Shown: in pieces, positions 52,931 to 62,322 of the stretch
Layout: every line of letters begins with the position of its first letter
Position numbering within the stretch: position 1 is the first letter of the stretch
Assembly: GCF_900102815.1 (NCBI RefSeq)
Contig: NZ_FNGF01000001.1
Coordinates: forward strand, 951,443-1,015,442
DNA from: Glycomyces sambucus
GTDB taxonomy: Bacteria; Actinomycetota; Actinomycetes; Mycobacteriales; Micromonosporaceae
Length of the DNA: 64,000 nt
Direction of reading: 5' to 3'
Made by a program: the position numbers and the translations under genes
Notes under the pieces: generated by a model
What the model was told of the DNA's origin: nothing
The model's input: only the letters and a program-made list of their open reading frames with translations
The model's database searches: none

Positions 52931-52963
52931 TCACGGCCTCGCTGAACGCCCGCAGCTAATCAT
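52931..52963 (-). CDS. Putative cimA leader peptide
   Basis: A 10-codon frame (ATG to TGA) encodes MISCGRSARP. It ends 17 bases before the terminator's first arm. Its RNA includes CUGCGGGCG, which is complementary to CGCCCGCAG in the terminator. It has no clear ribosome-binding site and only one Ile codon, so the signal that would stall the ribosome is not obvious. Confidence 0.35.
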   Translation of the reverse strand: MISCGRSARP

Positions 52964-53127
52964 GAGCTGGAAAGTCACGAGTCGAAGTATGCCACCGGCC
53001 GCGGAGCCGGACCAGCATTTCCCGCATCGTGGGAATCACTGTGTTGGATTCCCTGCGTCGTGAGGTTCGCTGCGTCGTGGATGCCGCGTCGCCGCGGTGA
53101 GTCGCGAATGGGCGGTGCGCCCCGGAC

Positions 53128-53880
53128 TCACCAGTGCCGCAGGGCCCTGCGCCGCTGCCACCACAGGACCAGCGCGGCGCCGCCCGCGAGGGCGACCGCT
53201 CCGGCGCCGACGGCCATGCCGAGGCCGGCGCCGGTGGTCGGGAGCTTCGGCGTGCCGGGCTGCTCGGACGGCGACCCCGGCGTCGTCTCCGAGGGCGGAG
53301 CGGACTCGCTCGGGGACGGCGAGGGGCTCTCGGAAGGCGGCGGGGAGGTCGGCGGCGGGGGCTCCTCGATCTCGCCCTTGACGAGCCACTCCTGGAAGTG
53401 GCGGCTGTTCCCGGACTCGGGCTCGACCGCGAGGACCGCGGCGCCCTGGACGGCGGCGACGCCGTCGGCGAGGCCGAGGAAGTAGCCGTCGCCGGTGGCG
53501 AACCGGAGGTCGTCGAAGCCGGGCCGGTCGTCGTACTCGGCCGTCCAGGTGATCGCGTCGGCGCAGTCGGCGAGCGCGACCGGCTCGGTCTCCTCGCCGC
53601 CGGAGGTGTCGGCGGTGAGGCACCGCCCGGACTCGTCGTGGACGATCTGGAACTCGCCGATCTCCTGGAACGCCTCGACGGAGCGGAAGCTCCACAGGTC
53701 GAAGTCGGCGCTGAGGACGATCGCGCCGCCCTCCTCGGCGAGCGGGATCGGCTCGTGCTCCTTGAGGTACAGCTTGACGGGTTCGACGGGGAGCGTCTGC
53801 GGCTGGGCCTGGGCGGGCGCGGCCCAGGCGAGGACGGAGACGGCGGTGACCGCGGAAGTGCGAAGAATAAGGGCTTTCAC
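53128..53880 (-). CDS. LPXTG-anchored surface protein
   Basis: The protein has 250 residues with a Sec signal peptide (LILRTSAVTAVSVLAWAAPA, cleavage near AQA). A domain of about 130 residues follows, with SGRCLTADTSGGEE and DGYFLGLADGVAAV pieces that recall a ricin-like beta-trefoil. Next come a Pro/Ser-rich stalk (PPPPTSPPPSESPSPSPSES) and a sortase signal KLPTTGAGLGM, then a membrane helix and a basic end (WQRRRALRHW). It should be linked to peptidoglycan by a sortase. GTG at 53880 starts the signal peptide. No sortase gene is in the window. The ligand, perhaps a carbohydrate, is unknown. Confidence 0.8.
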   Translation of the reverse strand: MKALILRTSAVTAVSVLAWAAPAQAQPQTLPVEPVKLYLKEHEPIPLAEEGGAIVLSADFDLWSFRSVEAFQEIGEFQIVHDESGRCLTADTSGGEETEPVALADCADAITWTAEYDDRPGFDDLRFATGDGYFLGLADGVAAVQGAAVLAVEPESGNSRHFQEWLVKGEIEEPPPPTSPPPSESPSPSPSESAPPSETTPGSPSEQPGTPKLPTTGAGLGMAVGAGAVALAGGAALVLWWQRRRALRHW

Positions 53881-53921
53881 GCGAAGATTAGACCAAATGA
53901 GACCTATTCGCGTTAATGGCC

Positions 53922-54722
53922 TCAGGCGATGCCGCCGCGCTGGGGGCCGATGCGGCCGCGGATCTCGCTCGCCGCGTCGCCGGCCGCGCGGAGGCGGTCG
54001 GCCGCGTCGGTGAGCATGTCGAGCGTCTCGTCGGCGCGGTGCGCCGACAGCTCGTGCTGGAGCCCGAGCGAACCGGCCAGGCACTCCCCCGCCGCGCTCA
54101 CCATGTCCTCGTAGGCGGTCACGCCCGCGTCGAGGCGCTCGACCATCCGGTCGAGCCCGTCCTGGAGGCCCGTGCGCTTCATCGCCGGGGAGACGCCCAT
54201 GGCCTGCTCGACGTCGCGCACGCTCAAGGCGAGCTGGTACAGCTCCCGCCCGGCCTTCGCGGCCCCGGCGAGGATCGCCACGGCCTCCTGGTTGCCCTGG
54301 AGGCGGTCGGCCATCCGCTCGGCCGCGATCGACGCCTGCTCCAGTCGCTCGTAGGGGGCCAGGGCCCGGCTGTGCTTGAACTGGCTGCGCGCCCGCCCGC
54401 GCTGGATCGCCTGCGCCGCTTCGCCGAAGAGGCCCTGGGCCTCCTTGGTGAGCTTCGCGGTGCCGTGGATCTCCAGCGAGGCGCGCTCCTCGGCGGGCAG
54501 CGCGCGGGCGAGGCGCCGGTAGTCGAGCCAGCGGACCACGGCCATCGCGGTGGAGAACCCGGCGACGGTGACCCACACGCCGTCGAGGCCGCCGAGTCCG
54601 GCGTAGGGGATGAAGAAGGCACTGCCGGCGACGGCGCCGCCGGCAGTGGTGGTCCAGCTCTTCGCGGAGGCCAGGCGGGACCGCAGGCGCTTGAAGGCGC
54701 GCTTGCGGTCCTTGGCGTCCAC
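53922..54722 (-). CDS. pspM: Phage-shock envelope stress protein PspM-like
   Basis: This 266-residue protein has a basic N terminus (AKDRKRAFKRLRSRLASAKS) and a hydrophobic region at about 25-62 that can form one or two membrane segments. A long helical C-terminal part rich in Ala, Glu and Arg follows. It sits eight bases after pspA and in the order clgR-pspA-pspM seen in Streptomyces. In mycobacteria PspM is an integral membrane partner of the Psp response. GTG at 54722 is the start. The call leans on position plus the membrane and helical layout. Confidence 0.72.
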   Translation of the reverse strand: MDAKDRKRAFKRLRSRLASAKSWTTTAGGAVAGSAFFIPYAGLGGLDGVWVTVAGFSTAMAVVRWLDYRRLARALPAEERASLEIHGTAKLTKEAQGLFGEAAQAIQRGRARSQFKHSRALAPYERLEQASIAAERMADRLQGNQEAVAILAGAAKAGRELYQLALSVRDVEQAMGVSPAMKRTGLQDGLDRMVERLDAGVTAYEDMVSAAGECLAGSLGLQHELSAHRADETLDMLTDAADRLRAAGDAASEIRGRIGPQRGGIA

Positions 54723-54730
54723 GGGGCGTC

Positions 54731-55585
54731 CTAGCTCTTGGTCTTGTCCGCCTCCGCGGTGCCCTCGTCGCCGAGGGACGCGCGGATGTCGGCGAGGCGG
54801 GCGTTGGTGACCGACTCCTTGGACTCGATCTGGGCCTTCTCGCGGTTGCCCGCGGAGAGCTGGTCGCCTTCGAGGGAGGCGCGGATCTGCTCCAGGCGGG
54901 AGACCCCGGCCATGTCGCGGGTCGCGCGGTTGACTTCGAGGAGGCGGCCCTCGACCGAGTTCGAGGCGAGCTCGGCGCGGCCCATCGCGGAGGCGTAGCG
55001 GCCCTCGATCTTGTCGCGGATCTCGTCGAAGTTCGGGACGTTGCCGGGGGCGGCCGTCTGCGACATCGACTCCAGGGACGAGGCGATCGTCTCCTGCATC
55101 TTCGCCTGCTCCAGCTGGCCGAGGAGCTTCGTGCGCTCCTGGAGCTTCTGCTGGAGGATCATCTGGTTGTTCTCGACGGCCTTCTTGGCCTGGTCCGCAG
55201 CGGTGAGCGCCTGGTCGTGCATCACCTTCATGTCCTCAAGGGACTGCTCGGTGGAGACCAGCTGGCCGGCCAGGATCTCGGCGGTGGACTCGAACTGCTG
55301 CGCCTTCGCCTCGTCGCCGTCTGCGCGGGCCTTGTCGGCCAACACGAGCGCCTGGCGCGCCTGCGCCTGCAGACGCTCCACTTCGGCCATCGAGCGGTTG
55401 AGCTTCATCTCCAACTGGCGCTGGTTCCCGATCACCGAGGCGGCCTGCCCCACCAGTGCCTGGTGCTGCTTCTGCGCTTCCTCGATCGCCTGCTGGATCT
55501 GGATCTTGGGGTCGGCGTACTCGTCGATCTTCGCACCGAAGAGCGCCATCATGTATTTCCAGCCCTTGACGAACGGATTGGCCAT
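54731..55585 (-). CDS. pspA: Phage shock protein A (PspA/IM30 family)
   Basis: This 284-residue coiled-coil protein guards membrane integrity and belongs to the ESCRT-III-like PspA/Vipp1 group. The N-terminal amphipathic part [20 protein letters not shown] is followed by long helices with [18 protein letters not shown] and [23 protein letters not shown] at 55585 has GGAAGGA eight bases upstream, so it is preferred to the in-frame start at 55630. A 150-bp gap separates it from clgR and must hold a promoter. In Streptomyces and mycobacteria the Psp genes are ClgR targets. Confidence 0.92.
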   Translation of the reverse strand: MANPFVKGWKYMMALFGAKIDEYADPKIQIQQAIEEAQKQHQALVGQAASVIGNQRQLEMKLNRSMAEVERLQAQARQALVLADKARADGDEAKAQQFESTAEILAGQLVSTEQSLEDMKVMHDQALTAADQAKKAVENNQMILQQKLQERTKLLGQLEQAKMQETIASSLESMSQTAAPGNVPNFDEIRDKIEGRYASAMGRAELASNSVEGRLLEVNRATRDMAGVSRLEQIRASLEGDQLSAGNREKAQIESKESVTNARLADIRASLGDEGTAEADKTKS

Positions 55586-55735
55586 TATCGGGGTCCTTCC
55601 GGTGCTCACTTGGCGAAGCTTGCGAGCCATAAGTTTTGCAGTGCAACGCCGACTTGCCTCTAGTGTCGGACATCGGCGCCACTCGTGCGGGACAGGGGTG
55701 ACGCCTCACTCGCAAAACTACATCATCGGGTGCGC

Positions 55736-56176
55736 TCAGGCTGCCGCGCGGACCACCGAATCGGTCACTTCGCCACGACGGTGCCGGGAACGGACCTGCG
55801 CGATCGTCGGGGACGGCGGCGGGGCGTGGCGGCGGCGGCGCGACTCCTCGGCCGCGGCCTGCTCGCGGGGCAGCGGGAGCACCGCCACCTGGCGGCCCTG
55901 CTGGTCGGTCGCCTCGCGTCCGCCGGGCGCGGCCTCGCCGCGCTCGTGCTGGGCCACTTCGCGGGAGACCTCGGCGAGCACCTCGGACAGGCGGACCTGG
56001 AGCGCTCCGCACACGGAGGCGAGCAGTTCGCTCGACGGCTCCTTGTGGCCGCGCTCGATCTCCGAGAGGTAGCCGAGGCTGACGTTGGCCTGCTTCGACA
56101 CGTCCCGCAGCGTCCGCTTCTGCGCGCGGCGGCGGCGCCGCAGGGTCTCTCCCAGCAGTTCCCTCAACAACACCAT
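55736..56176 (-). CDS. clgR: Clp gene regulator ClgR
   Basis: This 146-residue XRE-type activator of clp protease and psp genes has a helix-turn-helix in TLRDVSKQANVSLGYLSEIE, residues about 23-45, and HKEPSSELLASVCGALQVRL. The C-terminal end is VVRAAA. Streptomyces ClgR ends in Ala-Ala and is a ClpXP substrate, so the same fast turnover is likely here. ATG at 56176 has GGAGGAG about five bases upstream. It lies between pgsA (56 bp) and pspA in the same direction, the arrangement conserved in actinomycetes. Confidence 0.92.
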   Translation of the reverse strand: MVLLRELLGETLRRRRRAQKRTLRDVSKQANVSLGYLSEIERGHKEPSSELLASVCGALQVRLSEVLAEVSREVAQHERGEAAPGGREATDQQGRQVAVLPLPREQAAAEESRRRRHAPPPSPTIAQVRSRHRRGEVTDSVVRAAA

Positions 56177-56232
56177 AGGGTTCTCCTCCACGCCGCCGAT
56201 CGCTCCCGTGAGCCTAAACCGGTCCTGCAAGC

Positions 56233-56811
56233 CTAGCTCGTCCGGTTCGGCTCGCTCTCCCTCAATTTGAATGCTTTCCAGAGGTAATCCATTCCCGTCA
56301 GCACCGTGAGGAGCAGCGCGGCGTACATCAGCCACACCCCCACCAGGTCGAACGGGCCCGGCCACGGGAACAGCATCCAGGACACGGCCGTGATCTGCAG
56401 GACGGTCTTGAGCTTCCCGCCCCGGTCGGCCGCGACCACCGTGCGGGTGCGGATCGCCATGCGCCACGCGGTGATCCCGAGCTCGCGGACGAGGATGACG
56501 ATCGTCACCCACCACGCGAGGTCGCCGTAGTAGCTCAGCAGGACCAGCGCGGTGCCGATGAGCGCCTTGTCGGCGATCGGGTCGGCGAGCTTGCCGAAAT
56601 CGGTCACCAGGCCGCGCGAGCGCGCGAGCCAGCCGTCCACGAAGTCGGTGGCCGAGATGAAGATGAACAGCGCGCAGGCGGCGACCCGCCAGCCCGTGTG
56701 CTCCATCCCCGAGAGGACCACGAACACGGCGAACACCGGCACCAGGAAGATCCGGGCCACGGTCACCACGTTGGCGATGTTCCACGGGGAGACCGGCTGG
56801 TCGGTGGTCAC
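56233..56811 (-). CDS. pgsA: CDP-diacylglycerol-glycerol-3-phosphate 3-phosphatidyltransferase
   Basis: This 192-residue integral membrane enzyme makes phosphatidylglycerol phosphate. The CDP-alcohol phosphotransferase motif D-G-x2-A-R-x8-G-x3-D-x3-D is exact: [20 protein letters not shown], then IAD. Several membrane helices follow ([42 protein letters not shown]). GTG at 56811 overlaps the rimO stop by four bases (GTGA), so translation is coupled. Other PgsA-like genes (phosphatidylinositol phosphate synthase) exist in actinomycetes, but this genomic position is that of the PG-type enzyme. Confidence 0.9.
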   Translation of the reverse strand: MTTDQPVSPWNIANVVTVARIFLVPVFAVFVVLSGMEHTGWRVAACALFIFISATDFVDGWLARSRGLVTDFGKLADPIADKALIGTALVLLSYYGDLAWWVTIVILVRELGITAWRMAIRTRTVVAADRGGKLKTVLQITAVSWMLFPWPGPFDLVGVWLMYAALLLTVLTGMDYLWKAFKLRESEPNRTS

Positions 56812-58280
56812 CAGGTCTCCTCGACGATCTCCGCGACCAGGTCGACGCCGTGGGAGTCCACGACCTTCGCGGTGACGAAGTCGCCCGGCTCCAGGCCGTC
56901 GACCTCGCCGACGAGGGCGACGGTGCCGTCGACCTCGGGGGCCTGGTGGGCGCCGCGCCCGTCCACGCCGTCGTCCTCGACGGACTCGACCAGGACGGTC
57001 ATGGTCTCGCCCACGCGCTCGGCGGCGCGCTGGCTCACCAGCTCGTCGACGAGCATCGCGACGCGGGTGTGGCGATCCTGGACCTCGTCCTCGGGGACGT
57101 GGCCGTCGAGGTCCACGGCCTCGGTGCCGTCCTCGTCGGAGTACGCGAAGACGCCGGTGGAGTCGAGGCGGGCGGCCTCCAGGAAGCCCATGAGCTCCTC
57201 GACGTCCTCCTCGGTCTCGCCGGGGAAGCCGACGATGACGTTGGTGCGGGCGCCAGCGAGCGGGTTGACCGCGCGGATCTGGTCGAGCAGGGCCAGGAAG
57301 TTCTCGGTGGAGCCGAAGCGGCGCATGCGGCGCAGGACCTTCGCCGAGGAGTGCTGGAAGGAGAGGTCGAAGTACGGGACCACCTTCTCCGTGCGCTGCA
57401 TGGCCTCGATGAGGCTCGGGCGCAGCTCGGCGGGCTGGAGGTAGGAGAGGCGGATCCACTCGATGCCGTCGATCGCGGCCATGCCTTCGAGGAGGTGCTC
57501 CAGGGCCTGGCTGTCGGGCAGGTCCTTGCCGTAGGAGGTGGTGTTCTCCGAGACGAGGTTGAGCTCCTTGACGCCTTCGGAGGCGAGCCACGCGGCCTCG
57601 GCCAGGATCTCCTCGGGGGTGCGGGAGACGAACGAGCCGCGGAAGGTCGGGATCGCGCAGAAGGTGCAGCGGCGGTCGCAGCCGGAGGCGAGCTTGAGGT
57701 TCGCCACGGGGCCGTCGGTGAGGCGCTTGCGCACGACCGCGAGGTGCTGCGGGGCGCCGGCTTCGAGCGCGGTCCCGTCGGCCTGGGCGGTGCGGGTGTG
57801 GCCGGGGACGACGGCGGCGGCGCTCTGGCGCGCGGCGGGGGCCAGCGGCAGGAGCTTGCGGCGGTCCGACGGCTGGTGAGACTCGACCGTGCGTCCGGCG
57901 AGGATGTCGTCGAGGCGGGCGGCCATGTCCGGGTAGTGGTCGAAGCCGAGGACCGCGTCGGCCTCGGGCAGGCTCTCGGCGAGGTCGCGGCCGTAGCGCT
58001 CGGCCATGCACCCGGTCGCGACGACCTTGGCGCCGGTGCCGGAGGCTTCGAGGAGGACGTCGATGGACTCGGTCTTGGCCTGCTCGATGAAGCCGCAGGT
58101 GTTGACCATGACCACGTCGGCGTTCTCGCCGTCGTCGCTGATCCGCCAGCCGCCGGCGGCCAGGCGGGCGGCCAGCTCCTCGGAGTCGGTCTCGTTGCGG
58201 GCGCAGCCGAGCGTCAGGAGCGCGACGCTCTTGGCCTCGCGCGTCGAGTCCTCGGATCGGGTCGAATGAGCTGATGACAC
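56808..58280 (-). CDS. rimO: Ribosomal protein S12 methylthiotransferase
   Basis: This 490-residue radical SAM enzyme adds a methylthio group to an Asp of ribosomal protein S12. The N-terminal MTTase domain has Cys in [21 protein letters not shown] and [11 protein letters not shown]. The radical SAM cluster motif is [16 protein letters not shown]. The C-terminal TRAM domain closes the protein (about 425-490). GTG at 58280 is the start. Between the first cluster region and the radical SAM core an insert of about 60 residues ([20 protein letters not shown] on) is common in actinobacterial RimO. It is coupled to pgsA. Confidence 0.94.
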   Translation of the reverse strand: MSSAHSTRSEDSTREAKSVALLTLGCARNETDSEELAARLAAGGWRISDDGENADVVMVNTCGFIEQAKTESIDVLLEASGTGAKVVATGCMAERYGRDLAESLPEADAVLGFDHYPDMAARLDDILAGRTVESHQPSDRRKLLPLAPAARQSAAAVVPGHTRTAQADGTALEAGAPQHLAVVRKRLTDGPVANLKLASGCDRRCTFCAIPTFRGSFVSRTPEEILAEAAWLASEGVKELNLVSENTTSYGKDLPDSQALEHLLEGMAAIDGIEWIRLSYLQPAELRPSLIEAMQRTEKVVPYFDLSFQHSSAKVLRRMRRFGSTENFLALLDQIRAVNPLAGARTNVIVGFPGETEEDVEELMGFLEAARLDSTGVFAYSDEDGTEAVDLDGHVPEDEVQDRHTRVAMLVDELVSQRAAERVGETMTVLVESVEDDGVDGRGAHQAPEVDGTVALVGEVDGLEPGDFVTAKVVDSHGVDLVAEIVEETW

Positions 58281-58491
58281 CAGGAAAGCGTACCCAGGGG
58301 CGGTGGGTGAACGCCCGGGGCGGCGGGCAGGGTCACGGTCGCGCGGGCGGTAGAGTGGCGCACCTTACGTCCGGGGCGCCTCGGGGGCGGTCACCGACGG
58401 TATGCGCCGATTGCGGCGCGGACGTTTCGGGTCATTCTCGACCCTCCTGCGCTGGGGCAACATCGGATGAGCGGCCGTTGCGGACGTGGCC

Positions 58492-58497
58492 TAGGCT
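58492..58497 (+). promoter_or_regulatory. -10 box (TAGGCT) of a leaderless lipoprotein gene
   Basis: TAGGCT is six bases from ATG 58504. Confidence 0.55.
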
Positions 58498-58503
58498 TGT
58501 TCC

Positions 58504-59601
58504 ATGTCCCCCAAAGGCATCGCCCCAGCCGTCAGGAACCCCCGGAAGAGCACCGCCAGGCGGGTCGCGTACGCGGCCGCCGCGGCGGCCGCCGCGCTGA
58601 CCGCCGCCGCGTGCGGCGAGGTGCCCACGGGCACGGTCAACACCCCCGCGGGATACACCGTATCGAGTGACGACGTGCCCGTGTCGATCTGCCCTTCGGA
58701 GGGCGAGACCCGGTTCGAGGGCGACGAGGGCCTGCTCAGGGGCGCGCACTTCGCGCTCCGTGTCGAGTGCCTGGCGTCCTTCGAGGAGGTGCCCGAGGGC
58801 TTCCAGCTGGAGTACCTGCTCGCGGACGGGTACAAGCTGCTGCCGCCGCCCGAGGGCTACGAGTTCACGATCGTGCAGTTCGCGCCCGAGCCGGGGGTCG
58901 AGGCGCCGTACGCGGTGGACGACCTGACCGAGCTGACCGGCAAGCTCGCGATCGGCGACGTGGAGTGGGAGTTCGCGGGCGAGTCGCCCAAGCCCGGCGC
59001 GGTGTACTTCACCGTGGCCGAGAAGGGCGCGCCGGTGACGCTGGAGCTCACCGACGCCGAGCGGACCCAGACCCTGGACCTGCGCGAACGCACCCGCACG
59101 GGCCTCATCGAGGCCCTGTACAACGGCTCGACGGACACCGTGACCACCGACATCGTGGAGAACTCCGTCGACGGGTACACCACCAGCGGCAGCTACGAGT
59201 ACTGGTTCGACGACTGGCAGTACTCCACCGACTTCACGCTCACGCGCGAGGTGTACCGGCCCGGGAAGGGCTGGGTGTCCGCGCCGGACGCGGCTGTCCT
59301 CAACGTCACGTTCGGGTGGCTCCAGTCCGGTTCGGGCCTGGAGTGGGACATCGATCCCACGGAGGCGCTCACCGTGGCGGACCCGAACGGGCCGCTCGCC
59401 GCGGCCTCGGCCACCCACGTGGACGAGGAGTGGGGCGACGGGATCTGGCGGACCTACACGCTGGTGTACAACATCCCGGCCGCGAGCCTGGTCTTCGACC
59501 TGACGTTCCACCCCGACGGCCCGGTCACGTGGCCCGAGGAGGACGTCTCGATGCCGATCACCGGCGACAAGACGCACGAGCTCACCGCGAGCTTCGAGTA
59601 G
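58504..59601 (+). CDS. Putative lipoprotein of unknown function
   Basis: This 365-residue protein has a long basic N-region (SPKGIAPAVRNPRKSTARR), an Ala-rich hydrophobic core and a lipobox-like LTAAACGE with Cys near residue 38, so it is probably lipid-anchored outside. The mature part is acidic and rich in Thr, Glu, Tyr and Trp. Pieces such as YEYWFDDWQYSTDFTLTREV and VDEEWGDGIWRTYTLVYN suggest beta sandwiches. No known domain is recognised. A TAGGCT box six bases before ATG points to a leaderless mRNA. It is convergent with ftsK across a strong hairpin. Confidence 0.7.
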   Translation: MSPKGIAPAVRNPRKSTARRVAYAAAAAAAALTAAACGEVPTGTVNTPAGYTVSSDDVPVSICPSEGETRFEGDEGLLRGAHFALRVECLASFEEVPEGFQLEYLLADGYKLLPPPEGYEFTIVQFAPEPGVEAPYAVDDLTELTGKLAIGDVEWEFAGESPKPGAVYFTVAEKGAPVTLELTDAERTQTLDLRERTRTGLIEALYNGSTDTVTTDIVENSVDGYTTSGSYEYWFDDWQYSTDFTLTREVYRPGKGWVSAPDAAVLNVTFGWLQSGSGLEWDIDPTEALTVADPNGPLAAASATHVDEEWGDGIWRTYTLVYNIPAASLVFDLTFHPDGPVTWPEEDVSMPITGDKTHELTASFE

Positions 59602-59611
59602 CGCACACGTA

Positions 59612-59637
59612 AGGGCCGGTCCGTTCGGACCGGCCCT
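59612..59637. terminator. Terminator between the lipoprotein gene and ftsK
   Basis: A perfect 11-bp stem, AGGGCCGGTCC with its complement, has a GTTC loop. Confidence 0.7.
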
Positions 59638-59689
59638 GTCGCGTTCACGCTCCCGTGTGGTTTCACTCCGCCTCGCGCCGGAGTGCCGG

Positions 59690-62248
59690 TCACTCCCCCT
59701 GGATCGAGGCGATGACGCTGTCGAGCTCATCGGGCTTGACCATCACGTCGCGGGCCTTCGTGCCCTCCGAGGGGCCGACCACGCCGCGGGTCTCCATGAG
59801 GTCCATGAGCCGCCCGGCCTTGGCGAAGCCGACGCGGAGTTTGCGCTGGAGCATCGAGGTCGAACCGAACTGCGTGGTCACGACCTGCTCGATCGCCTGG
59901 ATGAGCAGTTCGAGGTCGTCGCCGATGTCCGGGTCGATCTCGCGGGTCGAGCCCGCGACCGCGGTGACCTCCTCGATGTACTGCGCGTCCATCTGCGCCT
60001 TCGCGTGTTCCACGGCCGACTCGATCTCCTTGTCGGAGACGAACGCGCCCTGGATGCGCTCGGGCTTCGAGGCGCCCATCGGCAGGAACAGGCCGTCGCC
60101 GCGGCCCACCAGCTTCTCGGCGCCGGGCTGGTCGAGGATGACCCGCGAGTCGGCGAGCGAGGAGGTCGAGAACGCCAGGCGCGAGGGCACGTTCGCCTTG
60201 ATGAGGCCGGTGACGACGTCGACGGACGGGCGCTGCGTGGCGAGCACCAGGTGGATGCCGGCGGCGCGCGCGAGCTGCGTGATGCGCACGACCGAGTCCT
60301 CCACGTCGCGCGCGGCCACCATCATGAGGTCGGCCAGCTCGTCGACGATGACCAGCAGGTACGGGTGCGGGCGGAACTCGCGGCCCGAGGCCGGGTGGAC
60401 CTTCGCCTCGCCCGCGCGGACCTTGCGGTTGAAGTCGTCCACGTGCCGGACCCCGGCCGCGGCCAGGTCCTCGTAGCGCATGTCCATCTCCTTGACGACC
60501 CACTGGAGGGCGTCGGACGCCTTCTTCGGGTTCGTCACGATCGGATGGACCAGGTGCGGGATGCCCTCGTAGTTCGACAGCTCCACCCGCTTGGGGTCGA
60601 TGAGGAGGATGCGGACCTGCTCGGGGGTGGCGCGCATGAGGGTGGAGACCAGCAGCGAGTTGATGCACGAGGACTTGCCCGAGCCGGTGGCGCCCGCGAT
60701 GAGCATGTGCGGGGTCTTGGTCAGGTTCGTCAGGACGTAGCCGCCCTCGACGTCCTTGCCCAGGCCCACGATCATCGGATGCGCGTCGGCCTGCGCGTTC
60801 GGCGAGCGCAGCACGTCGCCGAGCGCCACGTCGTCGCGGTCGGTGTTCGGGATCTCCACGCCCACCGCGGACTTGCCGGGGATCGGGTTGATGATCCGCA
60901 CGTCGGCGCTCTTGACGGCGTACGCGATGTTCTTGGCGAGCTGGATGATCCGCTCGACCTTCACCGCCGGGCCGAGCTCCACTTCGTACCGGGTCACCGT
61001 GGGGCCGCGCGTGAAGCCGGTGACCGCCGCGTCCACGTTGAACTGCGCGAAGACCTCCTGGAGCGCCGCGATGACGACCTCGTTGGCCTTCGAGCGCTTC
61101 TTCGCGGCAGGGCCCGTGGGCAGGATGTCCATCGGCGGGAGCCGGTAGTCGCCGTCCGAGGCGCCGTCCGAGAGCGTCGGCTGCTCGGTCTTCTTCGGCG
61201 GCGGCGAGTGCTTCGGCGGGTCGCGCACCGGCTCGGGCTCGGGGATCGGCACGGAGGTGCGGCGCGGCGGCGGCTCGTCGGCCCCCAGGTCGGGGACCTC
61301 CTCGGGCGCCAGGCGCGGCAGGACGGTGGTCGGCCGGTGGACCCGGCTCGCCTCCTCCTCCTTGAGGCGCTTGGCCTCCCGGCTCTCGGCCCGCGTCATG
61401 CGGGGAGCGGCCTCCTCCTCGTCGTCGTCCTCGTAGGACTCCACCTTGCCCGTCGCCAGGCCCCACAGCTGCGCGAGCCGGGCCGGGACCTGGTTCAGCG
61501 GCGTCGCGGTCGCCACGAGCACCCCGAACAGCAGGAGCAGCACCAGGAGCGGGAACGCCACGTAGGCCGAGACCGCCAGCGCGAGCCCGCCGCCCACGAG
61601 CCAGCCGAGCTGCCCGCCCGCGGCCATGCGCTCGCCCATGTCGGCCGGCAGCCCGGAGATGAGGTGGAGCAGGCCGAGGCTGGAGAGCCAGATCGCGCCC
61701 CAGCCGACCAGCGAGCGGCCGTGCGCGCCCTCGGGCGGCGTCTGCCGCATGACGCGGACTCCCCACAGCACCAGCAGGACCGGGAGCGCGCGGGTGGCGA
61801 GGCCGAGGAGCCAGTCGAGGATGAACGCGAAGCGCTCGCCGACCGGGCCGGCCACGTCGAACCAGACGGCGCAGGCGAGGACGATCGCGGTCGCCACCAG
61901 GAGCAGGCCGAGGCCGTCCCGGCGGTGCGCGGGGTCGATCTCGCGGGCCGTGGCCGCCTCCTTGCCGACCGAGCGGGCCATCCAGCCGGTGGTGCGGGCG
62001 GTGCCCACCCACAGCCCCCGCAGGCCCATGCCGAGGGCTTCGAGCGGGCCGGGGATCGCGTCGGCGCGCTTGCGCGGCGCGGCCTTCTTCACCGCGCGCC
62101 TGGCGGTGGTCTTCTTGGCCGCCTTCTTGGCGGTCGCCTTCTTCGCGGCGGGCTTCTTGGCGGCGCTGGCGGCGGCGGGCCTGCGGCGCGCCGCGGGCGC
62201 GGTCCCCTTGCGGGCGGTGCCGCCCTTGCCGCTCGTCCTGGCCATCAT
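59690..62248 (-). CDS. ftsK: DNA translocase FtsK/SpoIIIE
   Basis: This 852-residue septal DNA pump has a Lys/Ala-rich cytoplasmic N terminus (AAKKPAAKKATAKKAAKK), four to five membrane segments (about 110-255) and a charged linker. The motor domain has Walker A LIAGATGSGKSSCINSL and Walker B LLVIVDELADLMMVAA. LVLATQRPSVDVVTGLIKAN follows, then a C-terminal winged-helix gamma domain (STSMLQRKLRVGFAKAGRLM) that reads polar DNA sequences. It clears chromosomes from closing septa. ATG at 62248 is preferred because TAACGT (62256-62261, reverse strand) ends seven bases before it, pointing to a leaderless mRNA. A start at 62329 would lie upstream of the promoter. Confidence 0.93.
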   Translation of the reverse strand: MMARTSGKGGTARKGTAPAARRRPAAASAAKKPAAKKATAKKAAKKTTARRAVKKAAPRKRADAIPGPLEALGMGLRGLWVGTARTTGWMARSVGKEAATAREIDPAHRRDGLGLLLVATAIVLACAVWFDVAGPVGERFAFILDWLLGLATRALPVLLVLWGVRVMRQTPPEGAHGRSLVGWGAIWLSSLGLLHLISGLPADMGERMAAGGQLGWLVGGGLALAVSAYVAFPLLVLLLLFGVLVATATPLNQVPARLAQLWGLATGKVESYEDDDEEEAAPRMTRAESREAKRLKEEEASRVHRPTTVLPRLAPEEVPDLGADEPPPRRTSVPIPEPEPVRDPPKHSPPPKKTEQPTLSDGASDGDYRLPPMDILPTGPAAKKRSKANEVVIAALQEVFAQFNVDAAVTGFTRGPTVTRYEVELGPAVKVERIIQLAKNIAYAVKSADVRIINPIPGKSAVGVEIPNTDRDDVALGDVLRSPNAQADAHPMIVGLGKDVEGGYVLTNLTKTPHMLIAGATGSGKSSCINSLLVSTLMRATPEQVRILLIDPKRVELSNYEGIPHLVHPIVTNPKKASDALQWVVKEMDMRYEDLAAAGVRHVDDFNRKVRAGEAKVHPASGREFRPHPYLLVIVDELADLMMVAARDVEDSVVRITQLARAAGIHLVLATQRPSVDVVTGLIKANVPSRLAFSTSSLADSRVILDQPGAEKLVGRGDGLFLPMGASKPERIQGAFVSDKEIESAVEHAKAQMDAQYIEEVTAVAGSTREIDPDIGDDLELLIQAIEQVVTTQFGSTSMLQRKLRVGFAKAGRLMDLMETRGVVGPSEGTKARDVMVKPDELDSVIASIQGE

Positions 62249-62255
62249 GGTCCAT

Positions 62256-62261
62256 ACGTTA
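62256..62261 (-). promoter_or_regulatory. -10 box (TAACGT) for leaderless ftsK
   Basis: The hexamer is seven bases before ATG 62248 on the minus strand. Confidence 0.5.
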
Positions 62262-62310
62262 CCGCCCGCACGCCTCCCGGCGTTGGCGCGAAGGGCTTCA
62301 CGGGAGGGGC

Positions 62311-62316
62311 TAATGT
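62311..62316 (+). promoter_or_regulatory. -10 box (TAATGT) for a leaderless SDR gene
   Basis: TAATGT ends six bases before ATG 62323. Confidence 0.55.
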
Positions 62317-62322
62317 GACGAC

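Noticed and set aside
52822..52963. T-box or SAM-type riboswitch in the cimA leader
   Set aside because: No T-box sequence, specifier loop or SAM-binding core can be seen. A simple terminator with an alternative pairing explains the region better.
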